The notes under the pieces were generated by a model that worked only from the letters and a program-made list of their open reading frames with translations, did no database searches and was not told the origin of the DNA. From Paracoccus subflavus (lineage in GTDB: Bacteria; Pseudomonadota; Alphaproteobacteria; Rhodobacterales; Rhodobacteraceae): a stretch of 64,000 nucleotides of DNA. Shown piece by piece: positions 17,395 to 27,088 of the stretch. Location of the stretch: NCBI RefSeq assembly GCF_004310345.1, contig NZ_SISK01000002.1, forward strand, positions 124,001-188,000, read 5' to 3'. Position 1 is the stretch's first letter. Each line of letters begins with the position of its first letter. A program made the position numbers and the translations under genes.

Positions 17395-18447
17395 ATGCTG
17401 CCCCAGGATCGCCTGTCCCAGATCGTCCAGCGGTTCGAGTTTCTCGAAGCGCAGTTGAATGCCGGTGCGGCACCCGACCAGATCGCCCGGATCAGCCGCG
17501 AATACGCCGATCTGAAACCCGTGGTCGAACAGGTTTCGCGCTGGCGGGCCGCTCAGGACGGTCTGGCCGAGGCCCAGGCCATGCTGGCCGACCCCGAGAT
17601 GCGCGATCTTGCCGCCGACGAGATCCGGCGGTTGCAGGACGACGTGCCCGCACTGGAGCAGGCCCTGCGCATCGCCCTGCTGCCCCGCGACGCCGCCGAT
17701 GCCCGCCCCGCGATCATCGAGATCCGCCCCGGCACCGGCGGGGACGAGGCCGCGCTGTTCGCGGGCGACCTGCTGGCGATGTATCGCCGCCATGCCGAAC
17801 AGCAGGGCTGGACCTTCCAGATGCTGGACCTGACCGAATCCGACCTGGGCGGCGTCAAGGAGGCCGTGGCGCGGATCGAGGGAGAGGGCGTCTTTGCCCG
17901 CCTGAAATACGAATCGGGAGTCCACCGCGTCCAGCGGGTTCCCGAAACCGAATCGGGCGGACGCATCCATACGTCCGCCGCGACCGTAGCCGTCCTGCCC
18001 GAGGCCGAGGAGGTGGATATCGACATCCCCGCGGGCGACATCCGCATCGACACGATGCGCGCATCCGGCGCGGGCGGGCAGCATGTGAACACCACCGATT
18101 CGGCCGTGCGCATCACCCACCTGCCGACCGGGATGGTCGTGACCAGCAGCGAAAAGTCGCAGCACCAGAACCGCGCCAATGCCATGGCCGTTCTGCGCGC
18201 GCGGCTTTACGACATGGAACGCAGCCGCGCCGATGCCGAACGGGCCGCCGACCGCAAGTCGCAGGTGGGGACGGGCGATCGCAGCGAACGCATCCGGACC
18301 TACAATTTCCCGCAGGGCCGGATGACCGATCACCGGATCAACCTGACGCTTTATGCGCTGGACCGGATCATGGCGGGCGATCTGGGGGAAACCATCGACG
18401 CGCTGACGGCCCATGACCAGGCCGCGCGACTGGCGTCCCAGCAATGA
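17395..18447 (+). CDS. prfA: peptide chain release factor 1
   Basis: Recognises UAA and UAG stop codons on the ribosome and triggers peptide release. The 350-residue protein carries the universal GGQ loop ([14 protein letters not shown]), whose glutamine is methylated by the next gene product, and the codon-recognition segment [18 protein letters not shown] with its P-x-T tripeptide that marks release factor 1 rather than 2. Domains 1 and 4 are complete. Its TGA overlaps the ATG of prmC (ATGA), so enzyme and substrate are translationally coupled. Confidence 0.97.
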   Translation: MLPQDRLSQIVQRFEFLEAQLNAGAAPDQIARISREYADLKPVVEQVSRWRAAQDGLAEAQAMLADPEMRDLAADEIRRLQDDVPALEQALRIALLPRDAADARPAIIEIRPGTGGDEAALFAGDLLAMYRRHAEQQGWTFQMLDLTESDLGGVKEAVARIEGEGVFARLKYESGVHRVQRVPETESGGRIHTSAATVAVLPEAEEVDIDIPAGDIRIDTMRASGAGGQHVNTTDSAVRITHLPTGMVVTSSEKSQHQNRANAMAVLRARLYDMERSRADAERAADRKSQVGTGDRSERIRTYNFPQGRMTDHRINLTLYALDRIMAGDLGETIDALTAHDQAARLASQQ

Positions 18448-19265
18448 CACCGGCCGAGGCGCGTGCCAGGGCTGCCCGGCGCCTGTCGGCGGCGGGGATC
18501 GAGGGCGCGACACGCGACGCCGACCGAATCCTGGCGGCGATCCTGGGGGTCGAGCCGGGACGCCTGCGCATGATGGACCGCACCCTGACCCGGGACGAAC
18601 AGGATCGGCTGGACCGCGATCTTGCCGCCCGCGCCAAGCGTCAACCGGTCGCGCAGATCGTGGGGTTCCGCGATTTCTACGACCACCGTTTCCGTGTCAC
18701 TCCTGACACATTGGACCCCCGCCCGGAAACCGAGGTTCTGGTCCGCTCCGCCCTGGATCTGCCCTGGAGCAGGGTTCTGGATCTGGGAACGGGGACCGGT
18801 GCGATCCTGATCTCGCTGCTGGCGGCGCGGCGGGGGACGGCGGGGACGGGAACGGACATTTCGGCCGCGGCCCTTGACGTGGCGCGGAACAATGCCCGAT
18901 CCATTGGCGTCATGGCCGATTTCGTGCGGGCCGACTGGTTCGACGGTGTGGCCGGGCGGTTCGATCTGATCGTGTCGAACCCGCCCTATATCGCCCTGTC
19001 CGAGATGGCTGGCTTGGCCCCCGACGTCCGGGAATGGGAGCCGCCCTCAGCCCTGACCGACGGCGCCGACGGGCTGAGCGCCTATCGCGCAATCGCGGCG
19101 GGCCTGTTCCGGCATCTGGCCCCCGGCGGGCATCTGCTGGTCGAGATCGGTCCGACGCAGGCCGCCGCCGTCTCGGCCCTGCTGGTCCTGCAAGGAGCCG
19201 AAACGCGGATAATCGCCGATATGGATGGGCGCGACCGTGTCGTGAAGGCGGGGTTCTCCGCCTGA
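18444..19265 (+). CDS. prmC: release factor glutamine methyltransferase
   Basis: Methylates the GGQ glutamine of release factors using S-adenosylmethionine. The 273-residue protein shows the PrmC/HemK layout: an N-terminal helical domain with the [12 protein letters not shown] motif, a Rossmann core with [15 protein letters not shown] for S-adenosylmethionine, and the catalytic SNPPYI. The region after NPPY, with [12 protein letters not shown], is also typical. It overlaps prfA by four bases. The 258 bases after it contain no gene I can support. Confidence 0.96.
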   Translation: MTPAEARARAARRLSAAGIEGATRDADRILAAILGVEPGRLRMMDRTLTRDEQDRLDRDLAARAKRQPVAQIVGFRDFYDHRFRVTPDTLDPRPETEVLVRSALDLPWSRVLDLGTGTGAILISLLAARRGTAGTGTDISAAALDVARNNARSIGVMADFVRADWFDGVAGRFDLIVSNPPYIALSEMAGLAPDVREWEPPSALTDGADGLSAYRAIAAGLFRHLAPGGHLLVEIGPTQAAAVSALLVLQGAETRIIADMDGRDRVVKAGFSA

Positions 19266-19523
19266 AAGGGCCAGAACAGCGGCCAATCCCGTCGATTTCG
19301 CTTGTTTCCATCCGTTCGCCGTGCTTAGTCGCGATTGTGACGGGGGCAGCGATGCCCACGCACGGGTCAGCCTGGAAAAAGCCGATTCCCTGGAAACGCC
19401 ACTCTGTGTTCATTCGGGTGCAAGGCAAGGGCTGAACGGGTATGCGCCACCTCGCGCTGCCGGTGTCGCCCGCGAAGCCGTTCGGAAACCCCGATCACCC
19501 TGGAACCACAAGCAGACAGACTG

Positions 19524-20423
19524 ATGAGATCATCGAAATCCCGTTCGCGCAACAAGTCGAACCGCCAGCGCACGCTGGGCAATGTCGTCAACCGCGTCTT
19601 CGACAGCTCTGGCCCCGAAGGCAAGGTTCGCGGGACGCCCCAGCAAATCATTGAAAAATATCTGGCTCTTGCGCGGGATGCGCAATTGTCGAACGACCGC
19701 GTTGCCGAGCAGTCGTTTCTGCAACATGCCGAGCATTATACCCGGATGCTGGGTGAGGCGCAGCGCGAAATGGCCGAACGCCAGCAATTCCACCAGCCCC
19801 GTCAGGACGGCGACGAACCCCGCGACGTTCAGCCGAACGGCAATGGCGGCGGATACCAGGCCCGCGACGACAATGGCCGCGACGACAGCCGGCGCGATGA
19901 CGTCCGCCGGGATGACGTCCGTCGGGATGACATCCGTCGGGATGACAATCGCCGTGACGACGCCCGCCGTGACGATAACCGCCGCGATGATAATCGGCGC
20001 GAAAACTCCCGGCGTGAAAACAATTTCCGCGACCCGCAGCGCGATCAGGCGGGCCGCGAAGCCCAGCCGCGTGATCATGGCGCACGCGAACAGCCGCGGT
20101 TCGAACCTGCCGCCGCAGCCGAGGCGCAGCCGGTTCCGCAATCTGCGCCCCAGCCTGCGCATCAGTCCGACCATGCCACTGTGCCTGAAATCCGGCCCGA
20201 GGGCCTGGGCCTGCCGGACGCCGTGACCACGTCCGAGGACGCGGTGGCAGGTCCGGTCGAAACGCCAGAGGCAACTGCCAAGCCCGCACGCAGCCGAACC
20301 CCGCGCGCCCCACGTGGGGACAAGCCCGCAGCGTCCCAGGCCCCTGCCGCACGACCGCGCCGCCGCAAGACCCCCGAGGGAGAGGCACGGCCCGAGGATG
20401 CCCCCGCAGCCAGCGAAGAATAA
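19524..20423 (+). CDS. DUF4167 domain protein with charged repeats
   Basis: A 299-residue alphaproteobacterial protein of unknown function. DUF4167 occupies about residues 15-85 (NKSNRQRTLGNVVNRVFDSSGP, then GTPQQIIEKYLALARDAQ and QHAEHYTRML). The rest is low-complexity: a run of Arg-Arg-Asp-Asp pentapeptide repeats at residues 114-167, then a Pro/Ala/Gln-rich tail with basic patches. It has no signal peptide or membrane segment. The abundance of Arg/Asp and the KSRSRNKSNRQR N-terminus suggest nucleic-acid or ribosome association, which is inference. The position after prfA-prmC is, as far as I recall, conserved in Rhodobacteraceae. Confidence 0.88.
   Translation: MRSSKSRSRNKSNRQRTLGNVVNRVFDSSGPEGKVRGTPQQIIEKYLALARDAQLSNDRVAEQSFLQHAEHYTRMLGEAQREMAERQQFHQPRQDGDEPRDVQPNGNGGGYQARDDNGRDDSRRDDVRRDDVRRDDIRRDDNRRDDARRDDNRRDDNRRENSRRENNFRDPQRDQAGREAQPRDHGAREQPRFEPAAAAEAQPVPQSAPQPAHQSDHATVPEIRPEGLGLPDAVTTSEDAVAGPVETPEATAKPARSRTPRAPRGDKPAASQAPAARPRRRKTPEGEARPEDAPAASEE
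19863..20024 (+). repeat. in-frame 15-base tandem repeats encoding RRDD-x units
   Basis: About nine tandem 15-base units, close variants of CGGGATGACGTCCGT, encode RRDDV, RRDDI, RRDDN, RRDDA and RREN-type pentapeptides. Adjacent units near 19905-19945 are almost identical at DNA level, suggesting slippage or unequal exchange. The unit is too short and in frame for a CRISPR array. Confidence 0.85.
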
Positions 20424-20429
20424 GAAACA

Positions 20430-20462
20430 AAGGCCGCGGCGATCAGCCGGCGGCCTTTTTCA
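20430..20462. terminator. terminator between DUF4167 gene and rsmA
   Basis: AAGGCCGC (20430-20437) pairs with GCGGCCTT (20450-20457) around a 12-base loop, followed on the plus strand by TTTTT. It serves the DUF4167 gene and may also stop rsmA, whose stop codon lies at its edge. Confidence 0.75.
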
Positions 20463-21314
20463 TGGCGCCGTCGGGGCGGCCTGCACGGCGCGGGCCAGCC
20501 GGCAAAACCGTTCCAGATCGATTTCCTCGGCCCGCGCCGTCGGCGGGATCTGGGCCTGTTCCAGAAGGGTTTCGATCCGGGGGTGCAGTCCCCGCAGGGA
20601 CGCCCGCAGCATCTTGCGCCGCTGGTTGAACGCCGCTGCCGTCACCTGCGACAGGATCGCCGGATCCGCCGGATAGCGCGGGGAAGAAAGCGCGGTCAGG
20701 TGGACCACGGCGGAATGAACCTTGGGGGCGGGCACGAAGGCCTCGGGCGGCAGGGTCATGACGATGCGGGCATCGGCCCGCCACTGGGCCAGCAAGGCCA
20801 GCCGGCCATAGGTCTTGCTGCCGGGGGCGGCCACGATACGCTCGGCCACCTCCTTCTGGAACATCAGCGTCAGGGACTGCCAGAAGGGCGGCCATTCCGG
20901 CGGCGTCAGCCAGCGGATCAGCAGTTCGGTGCCGACGTTATACGGCAGATTCGCGGCCACCCGGATCGGCGGTGTCAGATGCGCCAGCGGGTCGATCTGC
21001 AGGGCATCGCCGTGGATCACCGTCAGCCGCCCGGGATAGCGGTCGGCGATTTCCTGCAACGCAGGCAGGGCACGGGCGTCCTTTTCGATGGCAAGGACAT
21101 GCCGCGCCCCCTCGGCCAGCAGCCCGCGCGTCAGTCCGCCAGGACCGGGGCCGATTTCCAGCACGTCGCATCGGGACATGTCGCCCGCCTGCCGCGCGAT
21201 CTTGGCGGTCAGGTTCAGGTCCAGCAGGAAATTCTGGCCAAGCTGCTTTTTCGCCCGCAGGTCGTGGCGGGCGATCACCTCGCGCAGGGGGGGCAGGTTG
21301 TCGATGGTGGTCAT
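20460..21314 (-). CDS. rsmA: 16S rRNA (adenine1518-N6/adenine1519-N6)-dimethyltransferase
   Basis: Dimethylates two adjacent adenines near the 3' end of 16S rRNA late in small-subunit assembly. The 284-residue protein has [11 protein letters not shown] at its N-terminus, the S-adenosylmethionine motif [14 protein letters not shown], the catalytic [11 protein letters not shown], and [14 protein letters not shown], all hallmarks of KsgA/RsmA. It is the last gene of the lptF-to-rsmA operon; its ATG overlaps the pdxA TGA (ATGA). The pdxA-rsmA pairing is widespread in proteobacteria. Confidence 0.97.
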   Translation of the reverse strand: MTTIDNLPPLREVIARHDLRAKKQLGQNFLLDLNLTAKIARQAGDMSRCDVLEIGPGPGGLTRGLLAEGARHVLAIEKDARALPALQEIADRYPGRLTVIHGDALQIDPLAHLTPPIRVAANLPYNVGTELLIRWLTPPEWPPFWQSLTLMFQKEVAERIVAAPGSKTYGRLALLAQWRADARIVMTLPPEAFVPAPKVHSAVVHLTALSSPRYPADPAILSQVTAAAFNQRRKMLRASLRGLHPRIETLLEQAQIPPTARAEEIDLERFCRLARAVQAAPTAP

Positions 21315-22279
21315 GCCCGTGCCGCCGCCATGTCGCGGGCCATGCGCAGGGCGGCGATGGTCGAGGCGGGGCTGGCGATCCCCTTGCCCGCGATGCCGAA
21401 GGCCGTGCCGTGGTCGGGCGAAGTTCGGATGAACGGCAGACCCAGCGTGACGTTCACCCCGCTGTCGAAATCCAGCGTCTTGATCGGGATCAGCGCCTGG
21501 TCGTGATAGGCGCAGACCGCCGCATCATAAAGGGCGCGGGCCGGGGCGTGGAACATCGTGTCGGCCGGCAGGGGGCCGGTCAGGTCCATCCCCTCGGCCC
21601 GCAGGCGGTCCAGCAGGGGAACGATCATGTCGGCTTCCTGGCGCCCCATCGTGCCGCCTTCGCCCGCGTGGGGATTGAGACCCGCCACCGCAAGGCGCGG
21701 CGCGGCGATGCCGAAGTCGCGGATCAGGGCGGCATGGGTGATGCGGATCGCCTGTTCCAGAGCCCTGTCGGTGAAGGTGGCGGGCACATCCTGCAACGGG
21801 ATATGGATCGTCGCGGGCACCACCCGGCAGGGCGGCGTCACCGTGGTCGAGGCCAGCATCATGGCCACCGGCACATCGCCCGCCAGGTGGGACAGGTATT
21901 CCGTATGGCCGGGAAAGCCGAAGCCCGCGCCGGTCTTCAACGCCTGCTTGCTGATCGGAAGCGTGCAGAGCCCCCCGGCCTCTCCGCGCATCACCAGTTC
22001 GACCGCCCTGGCAATTACGGCGATGACGCCCGCCGCATTGGCCGGATCGGGCTGGCCCGGCACGACAGGGGCTGCAAAGTCGTGGCGCAGGACCGGAAGA
22101 TGTCCCGCGGGCACCGGGTCGCCGGGCGATGCGATTTCTGTAAAGAGCGTTCTGGCGGGCAAATGACGAGGATCGCCCATCCAGGCGAAATCCACGCCCG
22201 AGGCCAGGGCCTTGGGCGCCAGTTCAGGCCCCACGCCCGCGGGCTCGCCGCAGGTCAGGATGATGCGGCCCGAAAGCAT
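21311..22279 (-). CDS. pdxA: 4-hydroxythreonine-4-phosphate dehydrogenase
   Basis: Oxidises 4-phosphohydroxy-L-threonine in the DXP-dependent route to pyridoxal phosphate. The 322-residue protein opens with [13 protein letters not shown] and contains the metal-binding histidines in [19 protein letters not shown] and [13 protein letters not shown], and ends with [17 protein letters not shown] use the ATG at 22279, which places the conserved block at the expected distance; a GTG at 22291 that overlaps the surA stop (GTGA) is an alternative in keeping with neighbouring junctions. The cofactor product is also needed by glgP in this window. Confidence 0.95.
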   Translation of the reverse strand: MLSGRIILTCGEPAGVGPELAPKALASGVDFAWMGDPRHLPARTLFTEIASPGDPVPAGHLPVLRHDFAAPVVPGQPDPANAAGVIAVIARAVELVMRGEAGGLCTLPISKQALKTGAGFGFPGHTEYLSHLAGDVPVAMMLASTTVTPPCRVVPATIHIPLQDVPATFTDRALEQAIRITHAALIRDFGIAAPRLAVAGLNPHAGEGGTMGRQEADMIVPLLDRLRAEGMDLTGPLPADTMFHAPARALYDAAVCAYHDQALIPIKTLDFDSGVNVTLGLPFIRTSPDHGTAFGIAGKGIASPASTIAALRMARDMAAARA

Positions 22280-22287
22280 GATGCCGG

Positions 22288-23550
22288 TCACGGACGACGG
22301 ATAACGGCGCCGGCGCGCAATTCGGCCAGATAGGATTCGGCTGCGGCATTGGCCTTGCGGTTGAAGATCTCCTCGCGCACGGCATCGCGGGTGGGCAGGG
22401 CGTTCGGATCGGGCACCGCGGCCTCGACCCCGTCGTCGCGCAGGGCGGTGGTGGGCACGTCGGCCATGTCGGCCACCAGCGCGGGCTGGCGGGAACACAG
22501 CATCACCAGGTCGGCGCCGTTGCCGTAATCGACCACGCCGGCTTCATCAGGGTCCAGGCTGGCCAGACGCTGCCCGATCAGCGCCGGAATCGCGCCCTGC
22601 GGTACGGTCTGGCGTTGCACCTGCGGGGCGGCCTGGGGACCGGCCTGCACATAAAGGTCGTCGCAGGTCCGGGTCCGGGCGGCCAGCGTCGCCGCGTCCG
22701 CAGCCGTGGGCAGGCGCAGGGTCGCATAATCGACGACCTGTTCGGACGCGCCCGGCCGCAAGGTGCCCTGGCTGTCGCGCAGGTGGAACAGGACCACAGC
22801 GCCCTCGACGGTCAGCGGCTGGCTGGTCTGGCCGGGTTGCAGTGCGGTGATGACCGGGCGCAGGCTGGGGGGCAGGTTGTCGATGTTCACCCAGGCCAGC
22901 CGCCCGCCTGCCTGTGCCGAGTCGGCGGCCGAATACTGACGCGCCGCGGCCTCGAATTCGTCCGATGACAGGTTGGCCCCGGCGATCCGCCGGGCCAGGT
23001 CCATGGCCTGCTGTTCCTGGCCCGGCGGGGCGGGAATGATCAGTTCCGAGATCAGAACCCGCGACAGGATCGGGGTTTCGACCACGCGGCGCAGTTCCTG
23101 ATCGACCTCGGCGTCGGACACCCGGATTCCGGGCACCACGCGGTCGCGGATGACCGACCGCCAGACCAGGCCCGCACTGACGAAATCGCGATAGGCCTGG
23201 GGTTCGACGCCCGCGCCTTCCAGCGCGGCGGTGAATTCGGCCGCCGACAGGCCGGCGCGGCCCGCGAACTCCTCGAGCCCGTTCTGCAAGCCTTCCTCGG
23301 TCGGCACGATGCCCAACTGCCGGGCGGCGTGATTGCGCAGCCGGTCCTCGATGAGCGCCTCCTGCGCCTCGGCCTCGGTGGTGCCGGGGGCACCGAGGAT
23401 CTGCATGAATCGCTGACGCTGCTGCACTTCATAGCGGGTGATGGCGGCATCGTTCACATACACCACCGGCTGGAACAGGTTCTGCGCCTGAACGGGCGCG
23501 GCGGCCACAAGGGCGGCTGCCAGCACGAGTCGGGAAAGAAAATGCCGCAT
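22288..23550 (-). CDS. surA: SurA-like periplasmic peptidyl-prolyl isomerase/chaperone
   Basis: Periplasmic chaperone that helps outer-membrane proteins, including LptD, reach the BAM complex. A signal peptide covers roughly residues 1-23, ending PVQAQ. The N-terminal SurA domain follows, with the start of the mature protein at NLFQPVVYVND. A parvulin-type rotamase domain sits in the middle (LISELIIPAPPGQEQQAM, AGGRLAWVNIDNLPP). A C-terminal region contains two cysteines (TCDDLYVQ and MLCSRQ). At 420 residues it matches alphaproteobacterial SurA. The ATG at 23550, with AAGGGGC seven bases ahead, is preferred over an ATG six codons upstream. Confidence 0.9.
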   Translation of the reverse strand: MRHFLSRLVLAAALVAAAPVQAQNLFQPVVYVNDAAITRYEVQQRQRFMQILGAPGTTEAEAQEALIEDRLRNHAARQLGIVPTEEGLQNGLEEFAGRAGLSAAEFTAALEGAGVEPQAYRDFVSAGLVWRSVIRDRVVPGIRVSDAEVDQELRRVVETPILSRVLISELIIPAPPGQEQQAMDLARRIAGANLSSDEFEAAARQYSAADSAQAGGRLAWVNIDNLPPSLRPVITALQPGQTSQPLTVEGAVVLFHLRDSQGTLRPGASEQVVDYATLRLPTAADAATLAARTRTCDDLYVQAGPQAAPQVQRQTVPQGAIPALIGQRLASLDPDEAGVVDYGNGADLVMLCSRQPALVADMADVPTTALRDDGVEAAVPDPNALPTRDAVREEIFNRKANAAAESYLAELRAGAVIRRP

Positions 23551-23585
23551 CGGCTGCCCCTTGTTCATCGTTTCGTTGTTCCAGA

Positions 23586-25982
23586 TTAGCGCAAGCAGGA
23601 TCGGCGCGCCACCGTGCCCGGCAAATCCTCGGACGCACCGAAGCCGCCCAGCCTGACCGACAGGCCAAGGCTTGTTTCAGGGCGCACGCTGTCCGAACTG
23701 GTAAAGCGGCGCGATACCCCCATGTCCACCGTCAGGCATTCGTTGCGATAGGTCAGATCCAGCGAGGCACGCTGCGCGCGGTTGGCCACGAAGTCATAGC
23801 GCGTTTCGGCACTGCCCCACCAGCCGTCGCGGATCTGCCAGCCGACATTGGCGATCAGTTCGCTGACATCGGGGGCCTGCACGGTGGTTCCCCGGTCTGC
23901 ACCCCGGTCATTGGCGTCCCCCCCGCCAGCGTCCAGCCACAGGTGGCCCGCCGACAGTTGCAGGTCAGGGCGCAGCCAGCCCAGGCGCAATTCGTTGCGC
24001 GACATGTCCAGCCCGTCGTCGAACAGTGCCCGGTTGGCAATGGCAAGCCCGCTGCCGCTGTCGTATTGCGCCGCCAGCAGCCAGTCCGAACGCCTGCCCG
24101 CCAAGGCCGACCCGACGGGAAAGGACGGGTCCGGATCGGCCCGAAAGACCCGGCCGCCGGTCAGGCCCAGCGACCAGCCGGTGGGATCGAACCGGGTCCA
24201 GGTCACGCCCAGATTGGCGCGCAGTCCGCTCTCTCGCGCGTCCCATCCGGGAAAGCGGTTGTCCGAAAACAGGTTGCCTTCGTCGAATTCGATCAGGCGG
24301 CTGTCCTCGTTCGGGATGTCGTCGTCCTGACCGGAGGGAGAGTAGAGGATCTGGGCCACGGGTTCGACCATGTGGGTGGCGCCGTTGCTGCCGCCGATCA
24401 GCGGCCAGCGGAATTCGACCCCCAGGATCGGGTCGGCGCGGGCCTCCAGATCGTCATAACGGCTGTCCTGGGCGATGCGATAGATGTCGGCATCGATCCC
24501 GGCCAGGGCCGCGCCGACCACGCCGCCGGGCAGGATCGCGCTGCGCCGCCAATCCAGCCCGATCGAGCCGCGCGCCATGTCGCGGCCGATTCCGTCCTGG
24601 TCGGAAGGCCGGCGATGGGCATGGACTGACCATTCCAGCAGCCCTTGCCCGCCGATATAGTCGGGGGTGAAGCGGCGCTGCCAGATGACATCGGCCACCT
24701 GCGCGGGCGAGGTCTGGTTGTCCTCGCCATCGCGCAGCGAATGATAGTTTCCGACGCGGCCAAAGAACAGCTTGTCGCGGGTCACCCGCTCCAGGGTCAG
24801 TCCGCTCCACAGCCGGTCGGCATCGGTAATGTCGTAATCCAGCAGATAGCCCCGGTCCGACGCCGCCTGCACCTGCACCCCCAGCCGATAGCCGCGCGGC
24901 AGGTCGATCAGCGCGTTGCCGAACAGGTATCCTCGCGTTTCGTCCGGTTCGATGTCGTCGCGGCTGATGGAGCCGTTCCATTCGGTGACGCCATTCCTCC
25001 AGGCCTGCCTGTAGCGCAGTTCCAGCGTGCGCGTCCGGCTGGCCGAGACATAGGGCGTCGCCGTCAGGTCGGCATGATCGCCCAAGGTGATGAAGTAGGG
25101 CAGCTTGATCCCGAACCCCAGCCCCGAGGTGGTGCGGAATTCGGGGCGCAGAAACCCGGTGCGCCGTTCGACCGTAGGATCGGGCGCGGTGATGGTAAAG
25201 GGCACGGCGGCCAGGGGCACCCCAAAGGCGCGGAACTGCGGACGATCAAAGGTCATCAGCCGGGTTTCGGCGTCGTGGGTGATGTTGCGGGCGCGGATTT
25301 CCCACAAGGGGGTGGGATCGCTGGCGCAAATCTGGCAGCTCGAGGCGACGACCTGGCGCAGGTTGGTCATCCGGCCGTTGCCGGTGCGGGTCAGTTCGCG
25401 GGCGGCAAGCTGCAGCTCGCGGGCCAGAACCAGCCGGGCGCCGCGGATGATCCCGTCCTGCAGTTCGCGGTCAAGCTGTCCTGAATCGGCGATCAGGACG
25501 GCCTGGTCGTCGGGATCGGTGGCGCCGGGCCGGGACAGGTGGATCGGCCCCTCGATGGTCAGGTTTCCCGACGCGCCGTCCACCACGATGCGCGATGCCA
25601 CCAGCCGCGCGCCCCCATACCAGACGACCACGCCGCCCGCCGCGATCAGCGTCCGGTCCCCTTGCAGAACCATGCTGTCGGCCAGAACGGTCGCCGCGTC
25701 ATCGGGCGCCCCGTCCAGCGGTCGGGCGGGCAGGGTCACATCGGCATCGGGGTCCACGGCCTGCAATGCGGCGGCGCCGGGGGTGCGGTCGCCCAGGATG
25801 TCATTGCCCAGGGGCGTGGCGGCGGGGGCCAGGGCGGCATCGCCGGTCCAGGGGGGGCTGGCGGTGCCGCCCAGGCTGCCCGCGCCCAGACCCGGGTCCC
25901 GGGACAGGATGGTCTGGCCCAGGACGATCCCCGGCAGCAGCGCCAGCCCGATTGCCCAGCCTGTCAGGGTTCGCCGTGTCAT
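23586..25982 (-). CDS. lptD: LPS-assembly protein LptD
   Basis: Outer-membrane beta-barrel that, with LptE, inserts lipopolysaccharide into the outer leaflet. The 798-residue protein has a signal peptide (about residues 1-22), an N-terminal OstA/LptD jellyroll of beta-strand repeats (MVLQGDRTLIAAGGVVVWY, ARLVASRIVVDGASGNLTI) and a long barrel domain with alternating aromatic strands. Cysteines (SSCQIC near residue 215 and ECLTV plus RRSCLR near the end) could form the inter-domain disulfides known for the family. The ATG overlaps the lptG stop as ATGA, and surA, its chaperone, follows. Confidence 0.94.
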   Translation of the reverse strand: MTRRTLTGWAIGLALLPGIVLGQTILSRDPGLGAGSLGGTASPPWTGDAALAPAATPLGNDILGDRTPGAAALQAVDPDADVTLPARPLDGAPDDAATVLADSMVLQGDRTLIAAGGVVVWYGGARLVASRIVVDGASGNLTIEGPIHLSRPGATDPDDQAVLIADSGQLDRELQDGIIRGARLVLARELQLAARELTRTGNGRMTNLRQVVASSCQICASDPTPLWEIRARNITHDAETRLMTFDRPQFRAFGVPLAAVPFTITAPDPTVERRTGFLRPEFRTTSGLGFGIKLPYFITLGDHADLTATPYVSASRTRTLELRYRQAWRNGVTEWNGSISRDDIEPDETRGYLFGNALIDLPRGYRLGVQVQAASDRGYLLDYDITDADRLWSGLTLERVTRDKLFFGRVGNYHSLRDGEDNQTSPAQVADVIWQRRFTPDYIGGQGLLEWSVHAHRRPSDQDGIGRDMARGSIGLDWRRSAILPGGVVGAALAGIDADIYRIAQDSRYDDLEARADPILGVEFRWPLIGGSNGATHMVEPVAQILYSPSGQDDDIPNEDSRLIEFDEGNLFSDNRFPGWDARESGLRANLGVTWTRFDPTGWSLGLTGGRVFRADPDPSFPVGSALAGRRSDWLLAAQYDSGSGLAIANRALFDDGLDMSRNELRLGWLRPDLQLSAGHLWLDAGGGDANDRGADRGTTVQAPDVSELIANVGWQIRDGWWGSAETRYDFVANRAQRASLDLTYRNECLTVDMGVSRRFTSSDSVRPETSLGLSVRLGGFGASEDLPGTVARRSCLR

Positions 25983-27088
25983 CCATCCTCCCGCGCCAGA
26001 ATCAGCGCCACCGCCAGAAGCCCGCCCACCAGCGGCGGCGTCCATCCCGCCAGGGCGGGCGGCACCTGTCCGTTGTCGCCCAGAACCTGCGCCAGATTGC
26101 GCAGAAAGAACAGCCCGATCCCCGCCCCGAAGGCCAGCAGCACCGCCCCCCCGATATTACGCCCGCGCACCGGCTGCATGGCAAAGGCGGCAGCGATCAG
26201 CACCATCGCGGCCATCATGAAGGGCCGCGCCAGTTCCATCTGCAGCCACACCTTGTGCCGCGCCGCCGAAAAGCCCGCCTGCTCCAGCCCGGCAATGAAA
26301 CCCGGCAACTGCCAGACCGGCACCGCCTCGGGGCGGCCAAAGCCTTCGCGGATACGCTGCGCCGTCAGATCGGACGCCAGTTCCATCCGTGTGGCCGTCA
26401 TGGCCGCCGCCTCGGGGTTGGAATCGGTCAGGGGATAGTCGCGCACGTCGGTCAGTTCCCACAGGCCGGGGACCAGCCGGGCTTCGCGCGCCTCGATCCG
26501 GCGGACCGGGCCCTGATCGTCGTCGAAGACCATGAAGGTCGCGTCATAGAGCGTCGTCGCATCCGGGCTGGCGCGGCGGGCGCGGATGACGATCTGGCCC
26601 GCCTCCTGGGTTCCTTCGGCCACGGCCTGGCGCAGCCAGACGGCGCTGTCGCCCACCGACACGGTCTGGCGGCTGTTGCGGTCGATAGCGGCCACGGCCT
26701 GATCGAAACGGGCGCCGGTGACGGCCACCAGCGGGTTCACAAAGGCCACCGTCAGCGCGCCGACCAGGGCGGCGGTTACGGCAGGCGCGGTCACGACCTT
26801 GAGCGCCGACCGCCCCGAGGCGCGGATTGCCACCATTTCCGAAGTCCGTGCCAGGTTCAGAAACAGGGCGATTCCAGCCAGGACCGTCAGCAGCGGTAGG
26901 ATCGCATAAAAGCTCGAGGCGATGTTCAACCCGGCCAGCCCCAGGGCACCCCCCAACCCGATGTCGCGGTCGGAAAACCGGCGGATCATCTCGATCATGT
27001 CGATGAGCAGCAGGATCAGCAGGAACACCCCTGCAATGGTCAGGAAAGACCGCAGGAACCGCCGCGCGACATAGCGGGCCAGGATCAT
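25979..27088 (-). CDS. lptG: LPS export permease LptG
   Basis: Inner-membrane subunit of the LptB2FG transporter that extracts lipopolysaccharide. The 369-residue protein has the YjgP/YjgQ architecture: three N-terminal transmembrane helices (first around FLRSFLTIAGVFLLILLLIDM), a periplasmic beta-jellyroll in the middle, and three C-terminal helices (VLLAFGAGIGLFFLRNLAQVL). The conserved SEMVAIRASG coupling helix that contacts LptB is present. Its ATG overlaps the lptF TGA and its TGA overlaps the lptD ATG. Confidence 0.95.
   Translation of the reverse strand: MILARYVARRFLRSFLTIAGVFLLILLLIDMIEMIRRFSDRDIGLGGALGLAGLNIASSFYAILPLLTVLAGIALFLNLARTSEMVAIRASGRSALKVVTAPAVTAALVGALTVAFVNPLVAVTGARFDQAVAAIDRNSRQTVSVGDSAVWLRQAVAEGTQEAGQIVIRARRASPDATTLYDATFMVFDDDQGPVRRIEAREARLVPGLWELTDVRDYPLTDSNPEAAAMTATRMELASDLTAQRIREGFGRPEAVPVWQLPGFIAGLEQAGFSAARHKVWLQMELARPFMMAAMVLIAAAFAMQPVRGRNIGGAVLLAFGAGIGLFFLRNLAQVLGDNGQVPPALAGWTPPLVGGLLAVALILAREDG

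Noticed and set aside
17302..18513. A 403-codon minus-strand frame opposite prfA.
   Set aside because: prfA has GGQ and codon-recognition motifs; the antisense frame is His/Gly/Gln-rich with no domain.
19863..20024. Possible CRISPR-like array because of regularly spaced short repeats.
   Set aside because: Units are 15 bases, contiguous, in frame with the DUF4167 protein and have no spacers or cas genes nearby.
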